Origin: Euryarchaeota archaeon UBA136
GTDB lineage: Archaea > Thermoplasmatota > Poseidoniia > MGIII > CG-Epi1
DNA: 9,357 nt
Direction of reading: 5' to 3'
Assembly: GCA_002506485.1 (NCBI GenBank)
Contig: DAXQ01000026.1
Location: 775 to 10,131, forward strand
This document shows, in pieces, positions 5,749 through 9,357 of the stretch. Each line of letters opens with the position of its first letter. Position 1 is the stretch's first letter. Under the pieces are notes generated by a model. That model was not told where the DNA came from. It did no database searches and saw only the letters and a list, made by a program, of their open reading frames with translations. A program made the position numbers and the translations under genes.

Positions 5749-7619
5749 TAGTCCCACTCCTTGGTATCCAGCTTTTCCAGAATTAGGGCCTTGAATTTCC
5801 GAGCCTTCTGGTTTCCGGGATTCAATGCCAGAAGTTTGTGGATATCTCCCATTGCATCACCGAGTTTCTTAGAATCATGATGAGCCTCAGCCCTTTCCCA
5901 CAAAGCATCTTCATCCTCTGAATCGATCTCCAGGATCCGTGATAGTGCCATGATTAACAATTCACGATTGTCCTGAGCACGGTAAACCTTGGTCAGTTTT
6001 CTCCATCCTCTCTTGAAATCGGGCCTGATATGGACTGCTTTCGAATAACCTTTGGAATCTGCCCTTTCGTAGTCTCCTAAACTAAAGTAAATGTCACCTC
6101 TGACCATATAGGGCCGATAGTCCTCTTCCATCAGGGCAATCGATTTTTCAACAGATTTCAAGGCCTCTTTGACACTTCCAAGCTTGGATTGGACTCTTCC
6201 CAATCCAAGATATGCGAGTCCGTGATTACTTTCTAGTTCTAGGGCAATAAGATAGGCTTCCTCCGCACCCCCTATCTTCTCAAGTCGTTCTTTTATCTGC
6301 CCTAGTCTCAACCAGGCATCTCCGAAGGTGTAACTTATTTCAGTCGAATTCTGGAAACACTCCTCGGCTTCGTCCCATTGGCGAAGTTTACGATGCAAAT
6401 TCCCTTTTTCAAACCAAAGATTCTCGTTGTGTGGGTCAATTTCCAGTGCCATGGAATAGTAGGTTGTGGATCTGGCGTATTCTCTATGTCCAGTCAGTGC
6501 TCTGGCCTTACTGAGCCACATCCTTGAATCTTGCATCAGAACGCCATCTCTCTGAGCTCTTCTGATTAATCTTCCAGCCACTTCCAGTGAACGGCTGGGA
6601 TATCCCGTATCAAGAAATTCCTGAGCTTCCTCCAGCATTCTTTCCCTTGCTTCCCGATCGGTTCTCCTCAGAATGAAAAGGAGGCCAGAGCCCGTCATTG
6701 GTAGGCCACCTCCAATGAATCCACCTGAAGCCAGACTGGGTTCAATCAACCATCCAATTCCTGCCAGACCTGCAATATAGCACCCTATCACAAAACCAGC
6801 CAATTGGTATCTTCTATGGTGTAGTCCCGCAAGCCCCATTCCAAGAAACAACAAAGGTATTAGAAGCAGCCAAACCGATTCTTCAATCCAATTAAAGACT
6901 GACATCAAAAGGACAATGGTCAGTATTAGTGACCCACCAAAAGCAATGGCTAGAGCATAGGGTACCAGACCTCTTTCCAGAAGTCCTAGGCCATAGATCA
7001 ACATAACTACTCCTAGACTCCCGGCGTAAACTGCAATTGTAGTTACAGCCCTGAGTGAAACATCTCCGTCACAACTTATCTCAGTGTATTCCGTCAGGCA
7101 CGAGTTTTCACGAATCTCGTAAACCATGAAGAACAGAGCAATCAGGATACTTCCTATCGACAGTATAAGCCCTGACGTTCTGACATCGGTATTTTTCTTG
7201 ATTTCGACATTATGGACGTTAAATGATATTAGAACGCCCAGACCGCAGGCTATCAACAGAAAAATTGCCAGTGTGGTTCCCACATACTTCAGGGTCTCCC
7301 ATTCAGTGAAGTTCCAGGCAATGAAATTGAAGATACTAATAATAAAAATAATGAGAGCACTAATGACTACTGAACGACTCTTCCCGTCCAGATAGTTGAT
7401 AGCGTTCTTTATATTTCTCTTAATGTAAGGATCCTTAGGTTCTTCCTCTTCTTCTAGACCTAATTTTGTAGTATAATCAATTGGTGCAGATTCTTCTTCC
7501 TCTTCATCGGATTCTTCGGGCTCAGTATCTATCTCCTCTGAATCCTCACCCTTAGATTCCTCATTTTCGTCAATCTCTTCCTCTTTGGAATCACTTTCAG
7601 AATCAGTCTTCTCCGCCAT
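5748..7619 (-). CDS. Polytopic membrane protein with acidic N-terminus and C-terminal TPR repeats
   Basis: The 623-residue protein has three parts. Residues 1-62 are extremely rich in Glu, Asp and Ser and probably disordered. Residues 84-317 hold about eight hydrophobic spans (for example 84-104, 113-134, 149-167, 193-213, 218-241, 248-266, 272-291, 300-317). One hydrophilic loop near 168-190 has two cysteines (174, 183) that could pair if outside the cell. Residues 365-602 form about seven tetratricopeptide repeats, with units near 365, 399, 433, 467, 501, 535 and 569, such as LWFEKGNLHRKLRQWDEAEE. TPRs bind partner proteins, so this is a membrane-anchored scaffold of unknown partner. ATG 7619 is preferred over TTG 7655 because a TATA-like box would overlap the longer form. 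It is first in the operon with the winged-helix gene and coaBC, linked by TAATG. Confidence 0.88.
   Translation of the reverse strand: MAEKTDSESDSKEEEIDENEESKGEDSEEIDTEPEESDEEEEESAPIDYTTKLGLEEEEEPKDPYIKRNIKNAINYLDGKSRSVVISALIIFIISIFNFIAWNFTEWETLKYVGTTLAIFLLIACGLGVLISFNVHNVEIKKNTDVRTSGLILSIGSILIALFFMVYEIRENSCLTEYTEISCDGDVSLRAVTTIAVYAGSLGVVMLIYGLGLLERGLVPYALAIAFGGSLILTIVLLMSVFNWIEESVWLLLIPLLFLGMGLAGLHHRRYQLAGFVIGCYIAGLAGIGWLIEPSLASGGFIGGGLPMTGSGLLFILRRTDREARERMLEEAQEFLDTGYPSRSLEVAGRLIRRAQRDGVLMQDSRMWLSKARALTGHREYARSTTYYSMALEIDPHNENLWFEKGNLHRKLRQWDEAEECFQNSTEISYTFGDAWLRLGQIKERLEKIGGAEEAYLIALELESNHGLAYLGLGRVQSKLGSVKEALKSVEKSIALMEEDYRPYMVRGDIYFSLGDYERADSKGYSKAVHIRPDFKRGWRKLTKVYRAQDNRELLIMALSRILEIDSEDEDALWERAEAHHDSKKLGDAMGDIHKLLALNPGNQKARKFKALILEKLDTKEWD
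5757..5762 (-). promoter_or_regulatory. Ribosome-binding site of the tandem winged-helix gene
   Basis: AAGGAG on the minus strand lies eight bases before ATG 5748. It abuts the alternative GTG at 5757 with no spacer, so it supports ATG 5748 as the start. Confidence 0.65.
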
Positions 7620-7642
7620 GCTACCTTGTAAAGATTTTATGG

Positions 7643-7650
7643 TAATATAA
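7643..7650 (-). promoter_or_regulatory. TATA-like box of the TPR-wHTH-coaBC operon
   Basis: On the minus strand TTATATTA lies 24-31 bases before ATG 7619. This is the expected distance for an archaeal promoter with a leaderless or very short leader, and it is the best TATA match in the 67-base spacer. It implies that the three-gene operon has its own promoter, separate from the iron-sulfur genes upstream. Confidence 0.55.
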
Positions 7651-7686
7651 TACAAGTATTAAAACTGATTGCCTGACTAGAGAAGA

Positions 7687-8346
7687 CTAACAACCACAAC
7701 CGCTGTCGCCACTCTTACCGCTACTGCAACCACAACCACTGCTGCTGGCTTGTACAACAGGTTCTGTGTAGTATGGATTTTCACCTTCGGCGTGATTGGT
7801 AATATCGACTAATTCAGTTACGCCATCAACTTTTGCTACAATATAGGATTCGACACCCTGCTTCAGAGTAACACTAGATGCGCTGCAACCTTTGCAACCC
7901 CCGCCCATGGTGACGTACGCTTTTCCATCCGAGACACTTTGCAAGGTTATCACACCTCCGTGTGAGGCTATACTGGGGTTTATATCATTCTTAATCAATT
8001 CATTTACTTGATTAAATAATTCATTATTACCTGTATCAATTGCGACTTCAGTAACTGGAGCTTCTCCACTTTTCATTTGATCTCTAATTACACTACCAAT
8101 TTCTTTACCGATAGCAGGCCAGCTCTCTACATTGTCTCCAGTTAATGTTACAACTTGCCCTGCAATATTTACTTGGGTAATATATGGTAATTCCAAAAGT
8201 TTCTTAGCTAAAGGAGAATTGTCAGTGTTTGATTCGCGGTTGAAAGACATTGAAGCCCTTGAAAGCACTTCACCATCTAGCACAAATCTACATTTTTGTG
8301 GATCTGCTGTTGGTTCACCACGTATTCGAATCTCCTGTGCTAACAT
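7687..8346 (-). CDS. Nfu-type iron-sulfur cluster scaffold with Cys-rich C-terminal tail
   Basis: The 219-residue protein has the two-domain layout of Nfu scaffolds. Residues 1-90 match the Nfu N-terminal domain (IRGEPTADPQKCRFVLDGEV at 7-26, LPYITQVNIAGQVVTLT at 53-69, ending near W76). Residues 107-185 are the NifU-like C-terminal domain, with the cluster-binding CxxC in GGGCKGCSAS (Cys151, Cys154). Two such subunits normally share one [4Fe-4S] cluster for transfer to target enzymes in the cytosol. After residue 200 there is an unusual tail, SSSGCGCSSGKSGDSGCGC, with cysteines 205, 207, 217 and 219. The gene follows the Mrp-type ATPase by 42 bases on the same strand and has its own TATA-like box in that gap. 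Sampled lines are low in G+C (about 28% in one). Confidence 0.92.
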   Translation of the reverse strand: MLAQEIRIRGEPTADPQKCRFVLDGEVLSRASMSFNRESNTDNSPLAKKLLELPYITQVNIAGQVVTLTGDNVESWPAIGKEIGSVIRDQMKSGEAPVTEVAIDTGNNELFNQVNELIKNDINPSIASHGGVITLQSVSDGKAYVTMGGGCKGCSASSVTLKQGVESYIVAKVDGVTELVDITNHAEGENPYYTEPVVQASSSGCGCSSGKSGDSGCGC

Positions 8347-8364
8347 GTTACTTTGACCTTCATG

Positions 8365-8375
8365 CTAATTAATAA
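8365..8375 (-). promoter_or_regulatory. Possible TATA box of the nfu gene
   Basis: TTATTAATTAG on the minus strand lies 19-29 bases before ATG 8346, so nfu could be transcribed alone as a leaderless message as well as by read-through from the ATPase gene. The gap is AT-rich throughout, so the match is not very specific. Confidence 0.4.
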
Positions 8376-8388
8376 GATTTGTTGTGCT

Positions 8389-9357
8389 TTAGACATCAAA
8401 AGATGCTTTCTCAACAGCTTCTTCTCCTATTTTACGTAAGAATGAAAATGTGTATATTCCTGCACCAGCTCCAGAACTGGGGTCATCAAAAGAGAATCTA
8501 ACTCCATATCTTCCAACAGGTGTCGATTCTAGAATCTTCACGTTTGCAGGTATGTTTTCTTCTTTGACCAGTTTTTCTCCAGTTATTTCATCTACACAAT
8601 GAGCACAAGGGCACATGTATCGAATATTGAATGAAGAGATAACATGTTCAACATCATCCTGCCATTTGATAACTAAAGTTTGTCCTCCGTTAGCCAGATT
8701 CATTTCTTGAGGTGCGAACGGAGATAATTCTTCGTTAGTAACTACGATCATTGCCTCAACAGCTATTAGCGATGCTATAGATTTGATATTTTCATCTTCT
8801 ACAAAATCTCCTTTGTCCATAGCTTCTCGCAAATCTTGTTTCAGTGATATTTTGCCAAGTAGAGGTAGATCGAATTCTTCTGCTGCTGAACTACCGCCAC
8901 CTTCACCAAAAATGTGGAATACTTCATCTGAGCCAGGTGGAGTAAAGCCAGCCATATTCTCTACGATTCCAAGAATTGGAATTTTGACTTGTTGGAACAT
9001 TCGGAGTCCTTTTTCAGCTATTGTATGTGCTACTTCCTGAGGTGTTGTTACGATTACAGCTCCGGTTAGAGGAACTGCTTGTGATAGTGTAAGTTGAATA
9101 TCTCCAGTACCTGGTGGCATATCAACAAACAAATAATCCAATTCTCCCCAATCTACGGCTCCTAAAAATTGCTGAACTAGTTGTGAGGCAATAGGTCCTC
9201 TCCATACAACGGGAGTATCTTTGTTTGCTAGGAAACCCATGGACATTATTTTCATTCCATGCGCTTCTACAGGTTCCAAAACGCCTTGTTGAGAACCTCC
9301 TAATTGGTGATCCCCTAGCCCCACCATGTTAGGAATACTTGGACCATAAACATCAAT
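8389..9357 (-). CDS. Mrp/NBP35-type P-loop ATPase with C-terminal DUF971 domain (HCF101-like), 5' end off window
   Basis: The frame is open to the right edge; the first visible residues are IDVYGPSIPN, a conserved Mrp segment, so the Walker A lysine loop and any N-terminal MIP18/DUF59 domain lie outside. Visible residues 1-322 show FVDMPPGTGDIQLT (Walker B region, 77-90), TTPQEVAHTIAEKGL and ENMAGFTPPGSDE. At that last place Nbp35-type proteins have a CPxC pair that bridges an iron-sulfur cluster; here it is absent. The DUF971 domain fills about 220-312, with KWQDDVEHVI, RYMCPCAHCVDEITGE (Cys249, 251, 254) and GIYTFSFLRKI. The family carries and transfers [4Fe-4S] clusters in the cytosol. The plant chloroplast protein HCF101 has a DUF59-P-loop-DUF971 layout. 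The downstream Nfu gene fits a cluster-assembly module. Confidence 0.93.
   Translation of the reverse strand: MDVYGPSIPNMVGLGDHQLGGSQQGVLEPVEAHGMKIMSMGFLANKDTPVVWRGPIASQLVQQFLGAVDWGELDYLFVDMPPGTGDIQLTLSQAVPLTGAVIVTTPQEVAHTIAEKGLRMFQQVKIPILGIVENMAGFTPPGSDEVFHIFGEGGGSSAAEEFDLPLLGKISLKQDLREAMDKGDFVEDENIKSIASLIAVEAMIVVTNEELSPFAPQEMNLANGGQTLVIKWQDDVEHVISSFNIRYMCPCAHCVDEITGEKLVKEENIPANVKILESTPVGRYGVRFSFDDPSSGAGAGIYTFSFLRKIGEEAVEKASFDV

Noticed and set aside
7441..7610. Low-complexity tct/ttc-rich stretch as a simple repeat
   Set aside because: On the minus strand it encodes the Glu/Asp/Ser-rich N-terminus of the TPR membrane protein; the pattern follows codons and is not a tandem repeat.
8783..9040. 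Plus-strand open frame opposite the ATPase gene
   Set aside because: It lies antisense to strongly conserved Mrp motifs and has no recognisable features.
1..9357. CRISPR array, insertion sequence or phage genes
   Set aside because: No regularly spaced repeats, no inverted-repeat-bounded transposase and no phage proteins were seen in any frame examined.

Overview
The window looks like a stretch of an archaeal chromosome, most likely a marine euryarchaeon of the Poseidoniales (Marine Group II) type or a relative. The support is: both tRNA genes have archaeal-type sequences with CCA encoded; TATA-like boxes lie about 25 bases before several start codons with little or no leader; the CoaBC is of the archaeal form; and a thrombospondin-type-3 (Asp-rich, calcium-loop) motif sits in a membrane protein, a style common in that group. 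The lineage is inferred from these traits and was not tested by any search.

Layout. Bases 1-1765 carry a tight minus-strand cluster read right to left: a site-2-protease-like M50 metallopeptidase, a DCC/DUF393 thiol-disulfide oxidoreductase-like protein (4-base overlap), and a two- or three-span membrane protein with a calcium-loop ectodomain (directly abutting) that runs off the left edge. A short divergent spacer with a TTTAAA box leads rightward to a 74-residue coiled-coil protein, then tRNA-Glu(UUC), an EamA/DMT transporter, and on the opposite strand tRNA-Ser(GGA). The transporter's last codons and stop lie inside the antisense of tRNA-Ser. A small unknown gene at 3303-3671 then runs head-on into the next operon, overlapping it by 4 bases at the stop codons.

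Bases 3668-7619 form one minus-strand operon, read right to left: a large acidic, polytopic membrane protein with about seven TPR repeats; a DNA-binding protein made of two tandem winged-helix repeats; and CoaBC, the bifunctional phosphopantothenoylcysteine synthetase/decarboxylase of coenzyme A synthesis. Both junctions are TAATG stop/start overlaps, each with a GGAG ribosome-binding site, so the three proteins are probably made together.

Bases 7687-9357 hold an iron-sulfur module on the minus strand: an Mrp/NBP35-type P-loop ATPase with a C-terminal DUF971 domain (the plant HCF101 layout, N-terminus off the window) and an Nfu-type scaffold with an unusual CGC...CGC tail. The sampled base composition of this part is lower in G+C than the coaBC operon.

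There is no CRISPR array, insertion sequence or phage gene. The features most worth attention are the HCF101-like ATPase plus the Cys-tailed Nfu, the TPR-membrane/double-wHTH/CoaBC operon, and the transporter wedged between two tRNA genes.
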